From a virus, in IMG/VR virus record IMGVR_UViG_3300046010_009507, positions 1 to 26,493 of that record: DNA of 26,493 nt. One strand, given 5' to 3'. This document shows, piece after piece, positions 1 through 9,107 of this stretch; position 1 is the stretch's first letter, and every line of letters starts with the position of its first letter. A model generated the notes under the pieces. It saw nothing but the letters and a program-made list of their open reading frames with translations, did no database searches and was not told where the DNA came from. A program made the translations under genes and the position numbers.

Positions 1-43
1 TTTTTTTAAAGATTTTTAATCTATTATTATAATTTCTAGCCAT
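1..43 (-). CDS. Probable start of the next gene, cut by the window edge
   Basis: An ATG on the minus strand at 43-41 opens a frame that stays open to the window edge and would begin MARNYNNRLKIFKK. It lies 17 bases past the stop of the preceding gene, which fits the tight spacing of the whole cluster. Another ATG a few bases upstream (54-52) runs into a stop after five codons and is not used. There is no strong Shine-Dalgarno sequence; only a purine-rich GAAA stretch is seen. Fourteen codons are too few to tell the function, and the N-terminus does not obviously match those of the seven upstream paralogs. Confidence 0.4.
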   Translation of the reverse strand, partial: MARNYNNRLKIFKK

Positions 44-60
44 AATATTTCATTTTCTAC

Positions 61-1152
61 TTATTTTATTTCTAAATTTACCTGGAACATGTACATCTCA
101 TTGAAATTTTTCAGAAGTGGTTTTGACAATTTAGCAACTGCTAATAATTGATATTTGTTATTGTAAAATCCAATTGTTGTGAAGTATGTATTTGGATCAT
201 TTATGAATTGATTTGTTTTTATTCTACCGTACTGATCGTAAAATGTTGGATTTGTAGTATAATTCATTTGATCAAAACTTATTTTTATAGGCATAGTCAT
301 TACTTGACGCTCAATTACCCCATGTATATATGACCAGTATTTATATGTTGAATTATTAAAGTTATAGATAGACCCAGAAATAGAGCGTAAAAATCGTTCA
401 GCATTTTTTCCGTTTGTGTAAGATGCAGTTTGTGTATTAAATGAAAGTTTTGTATCGAGTACATTTCCATCAAATAACGCGATTGCTTCTTTCGGGTATA
501 ACTTTCCAAAATATATAGGAGACCCGTTTTCATAATAAATTCCGTTTTCCAGTGAACCGGAGACTAGATTGCATATATCGTATGAATGGAAATCAAAGAC
601 AGACTGGCTTTGAAAATATTCTAGATTTATAATATCAGAATATCTTGAACTTGTGTACGGATTTGTTAATTTTATTTCGAATAATTCAGAATACAGAGTA
701 TCTTGACTAGAAGATTTATTAAATTTTAATGCATAAAAATGCGTATAATCATCTAATACCCCTTGTCCAAATATTGATCCATATTTTCTATATATTGCTT
801 TAGTCTCGGTCTTTTCTGTTGGATATTCAATTGATGTACCGTATCCGTTTGCATGGCCATATTCTATTGTAAATTCTTTAGTAGGAGTACCACAACTTTT
901 TGTAGAATACACATTTAGTGAATAATCTCTAAAGTTTGTAGTATCTTGATTTGATTGAGTATAAAAATTTGAAAGTATTGGTTGATTATTATTCCAAATT
1001 GGTATTATCTTTTTAGATGTATCATACTCGATTAACTCTTCAACTATTTGAGTATATGTTGATGATAAGTTATCTACATTTAAAAAATCAAATAACCAAT
1101 TGACACCATAGTCACTTAAAAACCGGTTGTTATCGTACTCAGATTTTGTCAT
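61..1152 (-). CDS. Tandem paralog 7 of 7: phage structural protein, shortest and most diverged copy
   Basis: This 363-residue protein is the last and shortest of the seven-member family in this window. It keeps most of the common core: YGHANGYG near residues 94-104, VSGSLENG near 195, YTTNPTFYD near 294, YFTTIGFYN near 321, and a C-terminal LLAVAKLSKPLLKNF. The middle ILDA.KLN block is altered (ALFDGNVLDTKL) and the FELAL.KLNG block is reduced to LFEIKL. There is no signal peptide or membrane segment. It starts one base after the stop of the 767-residue paralog, so translation is probably coupled. Its place downstream of baseplate wedge genes suggests a virion part at the baseplate rim, a fibre or a fibre connector; that role is inferred. 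It may be a specialised or a decaying copy, but the frame is intact. Confidence 0.62.
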   Translation of the reverse strand: MTKSEYDNNRFLSDYGVNWLFDFLNVDNLSSTYTQIVEELIEYDTSKKIIPIWNNNQPILSNFYTQSNQDTTNFRDYSLNVYSTKSCGTPTKEFTIEYGHANGYGTSIEYPTEKTETKAIYRKYGSIFGQGVLDDYTHFYALKFNKSSSQDTLYSELFEIKLTNPYTSSRYSDIINLEYFQSQSVFDFHSYDICNLVSGSLENGIYYENGSPIYFGKLYPKEAIALFDGNVLDTKLSFNTQTASYTNGKNAERFLRSISGSIYNFNNSTYKYWSYIHGVIERQVMTMPIKISFDQMNYTTNPTFYDQYGRIKTNQFINDPNTYFTTIGFYNNKYQLLAVAKLSKPLLKNFNEMYMFQVNLEIK

Positions 1153-1153
1153 A

Positions 1154-3457
1154 TTAGTACTTCAAATTAACAACAAATTTTAATGATTCATTGAAAGTTT
1201 TCTTCATTGGTTTACTCAGCTTTCCAACTGCCACTAACTGGAAGTTATCATCATATAAACCAATTGTTGTTATGTATGATACTGGTTCATAAAACCATTC
1301 CCTATTCTTTAAAGAGTACGGTGTAAGTTTTCCTTCAAATGGAGCAGTTTGAGCGTACCTAAACAATGGAGAACGATTACGTGAGTAATAGTATGATGGA
1401 TTTGTTGAATAATTAAATTCAGATTCATCCACATTTATTCTTATTGTTTGTAAAATAGATGCTTCCGTTTGGCGTAGCATAAATGGATATGTGGTCCCTC
1501 TTGTTGGTGTTGTAACAGCAGATCCACTTATTGACTTAAACAATCGGAGTGGATTCATGCCATCATAATTTGATTGCGTTACAATTCCATAATTAAGTTC
1601 AGTATTCAGTTTGTTTGCATCTAATAATATCAATCCATACCCAGGATAAATTTTTCCATATACAGTAGGGGCTGACGGGTTATGTACACCATCTTGCAAA
1701 CTACCAGAAACAATATCATAATCAGTTGGCGGTATATACGCAGATCTGTATCTATATGAATCTTTTGTATCGCCTTCTAATAATATACCCTGCGTGATGC
1801 TGGAATCTATTAACTTTATAACAGTATCGGACGTAGTATCCACCTCAGGAGAAGGGTTACCGTTTAGCTTTGCCAATGCTAATTCAAAATTACCAGCATC
1901 TAATGAATTCTTTAATAATTTTGGATTAACTTGTATAGCGAATATTTTTTCGCTTTGCGCAAGTGGTATTAATTTCCTTAAATCAGCTGTTGCATTCAAA
2001 CCCGGTCTGTAATAAAAATCAGAGCCACTTGATACTATATACTGATTGAAATCGTTTACATTTGCTGAAATGTATGTATCATCATCAAGTTTAAATGGAG
2101 GTAACAAATCCGATGTAACTCCCAACGTTAACTCTTGTAGTAAATACAAACTCTGACTCAAGCTGTTATCCGTGAACAGTAGCTTTTTATTTATTGAACG
2201 ATTTCCTGTTAGAGAAACAAACATAGAATATACCGATTTGGAATACCCATACTGACGTCTATCATCGGATAATTTTATAGTACCTGCGCCGTCAAAATCT
2301 CCGTAATAGATAGAAAACATCGTATCATTAGAATCACAACTTCCAGAAATTACATTTAATTTATAAGATTTTTCTGTATTAGTTTGTAATGAACTTGTAT
2401 AGAACTCATATATTGTACCATCACCGCGCCATACACCACTTGTCTTACTAGTCAATGCAGTTATTGATGCGTCAGCTGCTTGTAATGGCTTAAATACATA
2501 TATTGATTCTGCAGTTCTAGAAATTTCCTTTGAATAAACAACTTGTTCAGCAGATCCCGTTATAACAGCACCAGTTCTCTTGTTGCGTCTGCCTTTTATT
2601 TGATATCCAACTAACGTTGTAATTTGTGTGCCACGTGGTCCATCTGAAATAGATTCAACAAACCTCACAGGTCCAGTCAAAACATCCTCAAACTCATCTA
2701 CAAATCTAGATGAACTAACAAGTTCAAATCGTTTTGGTTCAAACGGTAAAAATGGACCAGTTTGTAGCGTTCTATATCCAATTTCTTGGAATGTTGTTTT
2801 GAAATCTTTTTTATAATCACTAAAATCTACAAATGACCCGGTTAAACGGGATATTTCCAAATTGTCCGTGGCTCTTCCAGAAGTTCCAGATGTTCCGGTT
2901 GGCCCATAACAAGGACTGTTTGGATTTTGTTTATTAGTTCCCGGAAATACCTTTTCTTCAAAATCTAATTTTTCACACTTATCATCATAATTGTATTCAT
3001 ACAATGTTATGCGCCGTATGTCAGGTATTTCAGACTTTCCATCCTTTGGTATTACAACAGCCAAGCGTTTTGTATTGTTGTATTTGTAGGGCTTTCCTGC
3101 ATCTAAAATTTCTCGCCGTTCATCTGGTGTAAGCGTTGTATCTTTTAATCGCCTAATGGCTAATTCATCTATAACAGTATCATTTAAAAAGTATGGATTT
3201 CCTTCATAACCCTGTTCTCTTACATTTTCCTCAAATCCACGTTGATCATCTAATAAAAATGCACCATATTCATATGGATCATTAAGATCATATTTTTGTA
3301 GAACTGATATTGGTTGACGTGACTGTTGAACACCGGGTCCGTTATTTCCGTTTGGGTATGCAACATACCACAGAGTTACCCTAGTATTAACATATATTAT
3401 ACCGTCTAAGGTAACTGTATTACCTATACCCGATGTACCAGTCTGTGCACTTACCAT
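1154..3457 (-). CDS. Tandem paralog 6 of 7: long phage structural protein with a large N-terminal extension and short collagen-like tract
   Basis: At 767 residues this is the longest family member. The common core occupies about residues 380-767: YYGDFDGAG near 381, FELALAKLNGN near 522, IVSGSLQDGVH near 582, LLDANKLN near 608, FNYSTNPSYY near 677, YITTIGLYDD near 724, then VAVGKLSKPMKKTF. About 380 residues precede the core and are absent from the other members. This part begins MVSAQTGTSGIG and, near residue 189, has GPTGTSGTSG, three Gly-X-Y triplets of the kind seen in phage fibres and collagen-like proteins. An extra stretch of roughly 90 residues also splits the YG block from the LNG block. 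The extended N-terminus could be a particle-attachment or trimerising part, so this copy is the best fibre candidate of the seven. Function is inferred; family membership is clear. Confidence 0.65.
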   Translation of the reverse strand: MVSAQTGTSGIGNTVTLDGIIYVNTRVTLWYVAYPNGNNGPGVQQSRQPISVLQKYDLNDPYEYGAFLLDDQRGFEENVREQGYEGNPYFLNDTVIDELAIRRLKDTTLTPDERREILDAGKPYKYNNTKRLAVVIPKDGKSEIPDIRRITLYEYNYDDKCEKLDFEEKVFPGTNKQNPNSPCYGPTGTSGTSGRATDNLEISRLTGSFVDFSDYKKDFKTTFQEIGYRTLQTGPFLPFEPKRFELVSSSRFVDEFEDVLTGPVRFVESISDGPRGTQITTLVGYQIKGRRNKRTGAVITGSAEQVVYSKEISRTAESIYVFKPLQAADASITALTSKTSGVWRGDGTIYEFYTSSLQTNTEKSYKLNVISGSCDSNDTMFSIYYGDFDGAGTIKLSDDRRQYGYSKSVYSMFVSLTGNRSINKKLLFTDNSLSQSLYLLQELTLGVTSDLLPPFKLDDDTYISANVNDFNQYIVSSGSDFYYRPGLNATADLRKLIPLAQSEKIFAIQVNPKLLKNSLDAGNFELALAKLNGNPSPEVDTTSDTVIKLIDSSITQGILLEGDTKDSYRYRSAYIPPTDYDIVSGSLQDGVHNPSAPTVYGKIYPGYGLILLDANKLNTELNYGIVTQSNYDGMNPLRLFKSISGSAVTTPTRGTTYPFMLRQTEASILQTIRINVDESEFNYSTNPSYYYSRNRSPLFRYAQTAPFEGKLTPYSLKNREWFYEPVSYITTIGLYDDNFQLVAVGKLSKPMKKTFNESLKFVVNLKY

Positions 3458-3475
3458 TTAATTTCCATAAAAATA

Positions 3476-4948
3476 TTAATAATCAACCCTAACATTAATA
3501 ATTATCGAATTATTAAAACTTTTGCGCTGTGGTCTTGATAATTTAGCAACTGCTATTAAATTATATACAGAGTCATATAATCCAATAGATGTGATATAAC
3601 TCTCTGGTCTTACGTAAAAATCAGTACTTCCAGAATAAAATGCCTTTACTCTCAGATCGCCTGATTTACCATCATAATAAGATGGATTTGTTGAATAATT
3701 AAACTCTTCTGTGCCAAGTATGCACTTATAGAAGATGGAATTAATTGTTTGTTTTATATCAAACCGTGGAGTTGTTACAGTTCCCAGTTGTTGTGCTAAT
3801 AAAGTAGTTTGTATATCAGGGTAGTACGGATTTGTTATATCTGGATTTCCATCTGCAAGTATAGCATATGTCTGTAAACTAGCAGACACTGCTTTATATA
3901 AGCGCTTACTGTTATTAGAAGTTACATTACTACCCGTTTGCAAATTTAAGTTTAAAAGATTATTTAATTTATCGGCATCTAAAATTACAATTCCAGTATC
4001 ATAATATATTTTACCGTATATGATGGGTAGATTGTTTTTTAAATGTACTCCATCTATTAAACTACCAGACACAATATAATCAAACAATTGTGGAGTTGAT
4101 ATCTGTGTTGCTTTTTTAGTTAATTCAATAAATGAATAAATTTCTCGATCATAATATAAATCACGTGTTAAATTTGGATCAGTGTTATTATTAGACGCAT
4201 ATAAATTTATTTTATATTGTCTTTCAAGTTGATTTATGGAAGAACTTCCGTTCATTTTTGCCAGTTTTAACTCAAATGATCTATTATTTGCTATACCATC
4301 ATATAGATAATCAGCACTAACATTAATCGCAAACACGGAATCAACATTTCCAGAGATTTCTATCTTGTCAGCTGTTGGATTTTCATTTGAAAATGTATTC
4401 TGTTTTAATGAATGATATACCGCTTTTGTTGGATATGAAAAATCATAGTTTTGCGTTGCATCGTCATATGTTATTATAGTTCCATCACTAGACCCACTGC
4501 CATAATAATTACCGTATGCTATATCAAATATTCTATATTCATCTTTACTTTTGATATCTGTTACCAATATGGGAGCAAACCCGTTTAAAAATTGGTATGA
4601 TACACTAGCTGTGATATCGGGGGCTATATAGCATTTAGTTAAGTAATCAAATGATTCTTGTTGAACGCTTGACGTATAAAGGTTTTGTAATGCACCCGCC
4701 CCGTGTAACTCATAAAAATATTCTTCGTATACAGATTTTGTTACAATTGTTTTATTTACGGGTATTATTTCCGTTTGATCAAACTGTTTAAATATTTTAA
4801 AATTACTAGATATACTTTCTGCTATAGATGCACTATGCTCAAATATAAAATAATCATCCCATAGTTTTTCTAACTCTTTTGATTTATTTTTAAAATCATC
4901 CAAGCGCTGTGTTGTATTAAACCAATCTTTATATGAAAAAGTACTCAT
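3476..4948 (-). CDS. Tandem paralog 5 of 7: phage structural protein
   Basis: This 490-residue protein has the full family core: AYGNYYGSGS near 146, PTKAVYHSLK after it, FELKLAKMNGS near 223, YIVSGSLIDGVH near 289, VILDADKLN near 318, FNYSTNPSYYDG near 415, YITSIGLYD near 450 and a C-terminal AVAKLSRPQRKSF. The N-terminal 120 residues (charged and aromatic, starting MSTFSYKDWFNTTQRLDDF) resemble those of paralogs 3, 4 and 6 only weakly. The start ATG overlaps the stop of paralog 4 by four bases (ATGA), a typical coupled junction; 18 bases separate its stop from the next gene. No catalytic motif is visible. A baseplate-rim or fibre role is inferred from context. Confidence 0.65.
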   Translation of the reverse strand: MSTFSYKDWFNTTQRLDDFKNKSKELEKLWDDYFIFEHSASIAESISSNFKIFKQFDQTEIIPVNKTIVTKSVYEEYFYELHGAGALQNLYTSSVQQESFDYLTKCYIAPDITASVSYQFLNGFAPILVTDIKSKDEYRIFDIAYGNYYGSGSSDGTIITYDDATQNYDFSYPTKAVYHSLKQNTFSNENPTADKIEISGNVDSVFAINVSADYLYDGIANNRSFELKLAKMNGSSSINQLERQYKINLYASNNNTDPNLTRDLYYDREIYSFIELTKKATQISTPQLFDYIVSGSLIDGVHLKNNLPIIYGKIYYDTGIVILDADKLNNLLNLNLQTGSNVTSNNSKRLYKAVSASLQTYAILADGNPDITNPYYPDIQTTLLAQQLGTVTTPRFDIKQTINSIFYKCILGTEEFNYSTNPSYYDGKSGDLRVKAFYSGSTDFYVRPESYITSIGLYDSVYNLIAVAKLSRPQRKSFNNSIIINVRVDY

Positions 4949-6237
4949 TGCTTTAGCTGTATTTTAATATTATATGCAGTTTGGAAATCTTTTTTTAATG
5001 GTTTGCTTAATTTTGCAACCGCTAAACATTGGCTGTCATCATTGTAAAGTCCGATTGTTGTTATATAAGTAAAAGGATTTTTATAAAATACATCTTTTAT
5101 TCTATCTCCTGCTAAATATGTTGGATTTGTAGACCGATTAAACTCCGCAGGTCCTATTTTTATATAATATTCATCACATATCTGTGTTTCCAAACCAATA
5201 GCAGTTAATTTTTTCTCTTGTGATCCACTATAAAATAAAAGTGATAACCTATGCATATTTGGATAGTATGATGCTGTATAAGTTTCTGTATTAACAGAAT
5301 CAAGAGAATAGAATCCGTATTGATTAGAAAACGGATCAGTTTCATATATAACCTGCTCATATTGAAACAATGAACTGGTAAATGATGCAGTTGTAAATAA
5401 ATTACCAAATATAATTTCTAATTTAGGTACATCCAAAATTGCCAATGCATTTTTTCTGTCTAGCAATCCATAAATATCATAATTACCAGAGACTAAACTT
5501 AAATTATCTTTATTTGATCCAGAAACTATATAAACAATATTATTTTCATTGAAATCAATATTATAGTCAGACGGATCAGTTAAATACAGTGACCTATTTA
5601 ATTGTTTTAAACATAGTTCAAACGAACCTTTTAAAATTTCTTCATGATATACTCTACGAGGTATTTTTATATACACAATTTCACTCGTTGTAAATGATTG
5701 AGAAATTTGTATTAAATCGTTTTCAACAAATCTTTCATCACTTAATATATTTTTTATTGTTTTATATGCTATTTTCGTTGGAGATAATTCTTTGGTTTCT
5801 TGTGGTATGTCATTTGTTTGACCACTTTGTGTTACATTAAATGGGCTACCACTTCCATAATAATTGGCATATCCATAATAATACAATATATTGTTATGAG
5901 AAAGATCAGATTCTAATGTATTGTAATTTAACACGTAACCCATTGATGCACTGTGTGCAAAAATTTTTTGATTGCCTTTATTTGTATTGCTCCTACCAAG
6001 ACGAGTAAAATCAACAGATGATGATACTAAATACTTAAATTGATTATATGATGGGGTATACGCTGATGATGAAAATGATGCGCTTGACTCCCACATATGA
6101 AATGGGGTTAAAACTTTTTGATTTAAAAAAATATTTTTTTGTTCTATTTTTTTAAAAGTCATTCCATTTGAATATAGATTATACAACTGATAATCGTAAT
6201 CTTCATTTTCTTCAATATGTGTATATACGTCTTTCAT
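4945..6237 (-). CDS. Tandem paralog 4 of 7: phage structural protein with an altered central domain
   Basis: This 430-residue member keeps both ends of the family core: NYYGSGSP near 121, FELCLKQLNRS near 204, YIVSGS near 234, then FNRSTNPTYLAG near 362, YITTIGLYND near 388 and LAVAKLSKPLKKDF at the C-terminus. The central portion is diverged: the usual DADKLN is DVPKLE, and the TGS...RLFKSISGS segment is not recognisable. The diverged part runs from about residue 265 to 355 and is rich in Tyr, Ser and Thr. The start shares one base with the preceding stop (TAATG) and the stop overlaps the next start by four bases. Function is not known; a structural role is inferred. Confidence 0.63.
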   Translation of the reverse strand: MKDVYTHIEENEDYDYQLYNLYSNGMTFKKIEQKNIFLNQKVLTPFHMWESSASFSSSAYTPSYNQFKYLVSSSVDFTRLGRSNTNKGNQKIFAHSASMGYVLNYNTLESDLSHNNILYYYGYANYYGSGSPFNVTQSGQTNDIPQETKELSPTKIAYKTIKNILSDERFVENDLIQISQSFTTSEIVYIKIPRRVYHEEILKGSFELCLKQLNRSLYLTDPSDYNIDFNENNIVYIVSGSNKDNLSLVSGNYDIYGLLDRKNALAILDVPKLEIIFGNLFTTASFTSSLFQYEQVIYETDPFSNQYGFYSLDSVNTETYTASYYPNMHRLSLLFYSGSQEKKLTAIGLETQICDEYYIKIGPAEFNRSTNPTYLAGDRIKDVFYKNPFTYITTIGLYNDDSQCLAVAKLSKPLKKDFQTAYNIKIQLKQ

Positions 6238-7868
6238 TATGATTTTATATTAACCTTAAACATATATGTTGTTACACTATCTTTTTTTAATGGCTTACTT
6301 AACTTACCAACCGCCAATAGTCTATACATATCATCGTATAATCCAATAGTTGTTATATATGTTATTGGATTATATTTAAATTCATCTTTAACTAAATATT
6401 TTTTAAATCTAGTATGTGGGAGTTGGTATTTTGCTTTATATGCTGAGAAATCACCCAAATACTCACATTCGCAATCGCCCTTTTCATACTTATAAAAATA
6501 AGCTGCGTAAATTTTAGTTGGTGATTGTTTTGAAGGATAATACCAATAAACATACCGCTGTTCTAACGGATTTAATTTATCACATCCTTCATCTGCATTT
6601 ATAAATGATTGACAATTTTTTGGCAATGAGCTCGATTCTATAATCCCTGCCTCATTTAATTGATTTTTTATCCATGACGGGTTGTTTGTGTAATTAAATT
6701 CATTTGGTTTTACAACCAAAAACACAGGATTTATTACTCTATCCTCGTGTACTTTGCATTTAAAATACTGTGGAGAGTAATTAGATGCGGTTGTTATTAG
6801 TAAATCATTGCTTGACGGATTGCTGTTTAAATATGAACACGCCTGAAGTGATTTAAATAGTCTATAATGGTTTAATCCTTCTTCAAACATAGAAGTTGCA
6901 GAAGGTGGATACAAAAGATCCTCAGTTGATCCTGTATACATATTTAAATTTATCTTTTGATTTAATTTATTAGCGTCTAAGACAAGAATACCCAAATCAT
7001 AATAAATTTTTCCGTATATATCTGTTTCAATTGTATTACCAATCGTTCCACTAACTAATAACGAATATCCGCCTACTTGGTAATCAAATTCATATTCTAC
7101 TATGCTATCCGTTAATGTTATGTAACTGGATGTGTATATATTTGATGCGTTTGAGTAGTTATTCACAACTGCATTTTTCATAAATGGTAATTGAACTGAA
7201 CCAGTAATAATTCCATTTTTTAAAATATTTTTGTCTAAATGTATAACATATATGTTATCATATGACCCAGTTCCAACTAAAAATGTACTACCTGTTTCAT
7301 GTAAAATTGTTTTATATGTATTATATACACTGTTTGGTTGTTGATATATTGTTGGATTTGGTACGTAACTTGCGGTTGTTGCATATGTATTTATCATACC
7401 TATGCTTTCTGATACACTTCCCCATGCCAACGTAAATACTCTAGAGTCTGGGATCAATCCGAATGTTGAATATCCGTATTCTGATGCTGAATTTTCAAAC
7501 ACTATCTTTGGACTATCTGCATATATACCGTAACTAATATTAATATGCTCAGAGCCGGTTGTTTCTAAGGGGATTTTTATACTACTATATATATCTAAGT
7601 AATATACATACGATGATACACTCTGCGTCAAGAACGAGTATGGTGTAATGCTTGGAAATACTATTTTGTTAAACGAAGAAGATACGTTATATGAAACAAA
7701 ATGTATATATGGTGTTTTTTCAGATGGCCAGTTTCTAGGTATTTCTGCTATAGGCCACAATTTATTTGTTGGTGCAACCAAATCGTTATTACCACCCCAA
7801 GCGCCAGATACTGAAGTGTTTTTTTGATTTAATACGCTTAGTACATCTACATTTTTATACGCAAACAT
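6237..7868 (-). CDS. Tandem paralog 3 of 7: phage structural protein with a cysteine-containing insertion
   Basis: This 543-residue member has LLVSGTIGN near 269, LVLDANKLN near 291, RLFKSLQ after it, FNYTNNPSW near 387, YITTIGLYDD near 501 and a C-terminal LAVGKLSKPLKKDS. Between the NPS and YITTIGL blocks, where other members have about 15-35 residues, it carries roughly 95 extra residues (about 400-495). These include four cysteines (in NCQSF, GCDKL and DCECEY) and many aromatic and lysine residues. The N-terminal region also differs: the usual YG.R.G.G block is degenerate. The insertion could be a disulfide- or metal-stabilised loop or small domain exposed on the virion, which is inference. 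It starts one base after the stop of paralog 2. Confidence 0.64.
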   Translation of the reverse strand: MFAYKNVDVLSVLNQKNTSVSGAWGGNNDLVAPTNKLWPIAEIPRNWPSEKTPYIHFVSYNVSSSFNKIVFPSITPYSFLTQSVSSYVYYLDIYSSIKIPLETTGSEHINISYGIYADSPKIVFENSASEYGYSTFGLIPDSRVFTLAWGSVSESIGMINTYATTASYVPNPTIYQQPNSVYNTYKTILHETGSTFLVGTGSYDNIYVIHLDKNILKNGIITGSVQLPFMKNAVVNNYSNASNIYTSSYITLTDSIVEYEFDYQVGGYSLLVSGTIGNTIETDIYGKIYYDLGILVLDANKLNQKINLNMYTGSTEDLLYPPSATSMFEEGLNHYRLFKSLQACSYLNSNPSSNDLLITTASNYSPQYFKCKVHEDRVINPVFLVVKPNEFNYTNNPSWIKNQLNEAGIIESSSLPKNCQSFINADEGCDKLNPLEQRYVYWYYPSKQSPTKIYAAYFYKYEKGDCECEYLGDFSAYKAKYQLPHTRFKKYLVKDEFKYNPITYITTIGLYDDMYRLLAVGKLSKPLKKDSVTTYMFKVNIKS

Positions 7869-7869
7869 G

Positions 7870-9105
7870 TTAAAACTCTAATTGTACTTTTATTAAATAC
7901 TCTTTTCCAAAGTATTTTTTAAGAGGTCTTGATAATTTAGCAACTGCTAATAAATCAGACTGGTCATTATATAACCCAACTGCGGTTATGTATGTATATG
8001 GATTTTTTATAAATGAGTTATATTTTAACTGACCGCTTGAACCAGTTATATATGTTGGATTTGTACTATAGTTATAATCAAATGAACTAGCATTTACAAA
8101 ATAATAATTTATGTTTGTAACTGAATCGCCGCGAACAACAAAAGAGTGTGTTGGTGGTGATGATATAGTTGAAATTGAGCTAGTCCCCGCATTTAAAGAA
8201 ACTGCTCCTTCAATCGATTTATATAATTTATATGAATTGAATCCATCTATATTTGAACCGGTTACACTATTAAAATTTAAGTATGAATCTAAACGCGTAG
8301 CATCCAAAATAGCAAGTCCTAGGTCTGGGTATATTATTCCATAATACTCGTATGACCCATCTGATTTTGTCACAATACCAGATCCAATTGACCCGGAAAC
8401 TAAATTAAATACACGCCCATTTTGAGTTAAAATGTTATCATCTTGATTATTATCTGGGATTAGTGTTAACATTTTATAACTGCCTGTTTTATATGATACA
8501 CTACTTCCAGTATGTTGGGCGTTTTGGTATAGATTTCCGTTTAATTCTCTAAGTGCAATTTGAAAATAATTAGGATTTATTGCATCTTGAAAATATTGCT
8601 GTGTAAAACTTATTCCATAAATTCTATCGGAATTTATTCCATCTCCAAATGTGAATGTATCATCTTCTGGTTCCAGACATTTTGTTGCATACTGTTTATA
8701 TACAACACGTGTTGGAAAATAATAATTAGTTTCCAATGACCCACTACCAAAACGATCTCCATAAAATAAGGAGAATTGTGCAGCAGAATTTATAGATTCA
8801 GTAAGAAAATAAGTATTTACATTAAATGCAGAATTCGTGACTTCGGTTTCTAAGTAAAACTTTTTTAAATTTTCATTTTGAAAAGATGATGTTTGTATGT
8901 TGATTAAATCAAATGTATTTGTATGCCAAAAATTGTTAGTTACAAATTTTTTTGAATTTAAAATAACTTCATCTTCGCCAAATAATGTAAATATTTTACC
9001 GTAATTACCAAGTTCAATACTAGCTTTTCTGTTTTCGGTTAATTTATCCGATAAACTTTTTACAGTTTCATCAATAAAACCAGCTAATTGATTATTATCT
9101 GCCAT
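7870..9105 (-). CDS. Tandem paralog 2 of 7: phage structural protein, canonical form
   Basis: This 411-residue protein is close to the minimal complete family form: FYGDRFGSG near 112, PTRVVYKQY just after, FQIALRELNGN near 180, NLVSGSIGSGI near 234, AILDATRLD near 262, a TGSNIDG...KLYKSIEGA segment near 280, YNYSTNPTYITG near 341, YITAVGLYND near 369 and LLAVAKLSRPLKKYF at the C-terminus. Block for block it is most like paralog 1, including the TPEDEQFSF/EPEDDTFTF stretch, so these two look like the most recent duplicates or the least diverged. Two bases separate its start from the previous stop. There is no signal peptide, membrane segment or catalytic motif. A tail or baseplate structural role is inferred. 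Confidence 0.66.
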   Translation of the reverse strand: MADNNQLAGFIDETVKSLSDKLTENRKASIELGNYGKIFTLFGEDEVILNSKKFVTNNFWHTNTFDLINIQTSSFQNENLKKFYLETEVTNSAFNVNTYFLTESINSAAQFSLFYGDRFGSGSLETNYYFPTRVVYKQYATKCLEPEDDTFTFGDGINSDRIYGISFTQQYFQDAINPNYFQIALRELNGNLYQNAQHTGSSVSYKTGSYKMLTLIPDNNQDDNILTQNGRVFNLVSGSIGSGIVTKSDGSYEYYGIIYPDLGLAILDATRLDSYLNFNSVTGSNIDGFNSYKLYKSIEGAVSLNAGTSSISTISSPPTHSFVVRGDSVTNINYYFVNASSFDYNYSTNPTYITGSSGQLKYNSFIKNPYTYITAVGLYNDQSDLLAVAKLSRPLKKYFGKEYLIKVQLEF

Positions 9106-9107
9106 TA

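Noticed and set aside
338-345. TATAAATA on the minus strand, identical to the T4 late promoter core
   Set aside because: It lies deep inside a coding region with no gene start close downstream, and A/T-rich sequence gives such matches by chance.
61-1152. Paralog 7 as a pseudogene because of lost core blocks
   Set aside because: The frame is intact over 363 codons, the C-terminal block is conserved and the start is tightly coupled to the upstream gene.
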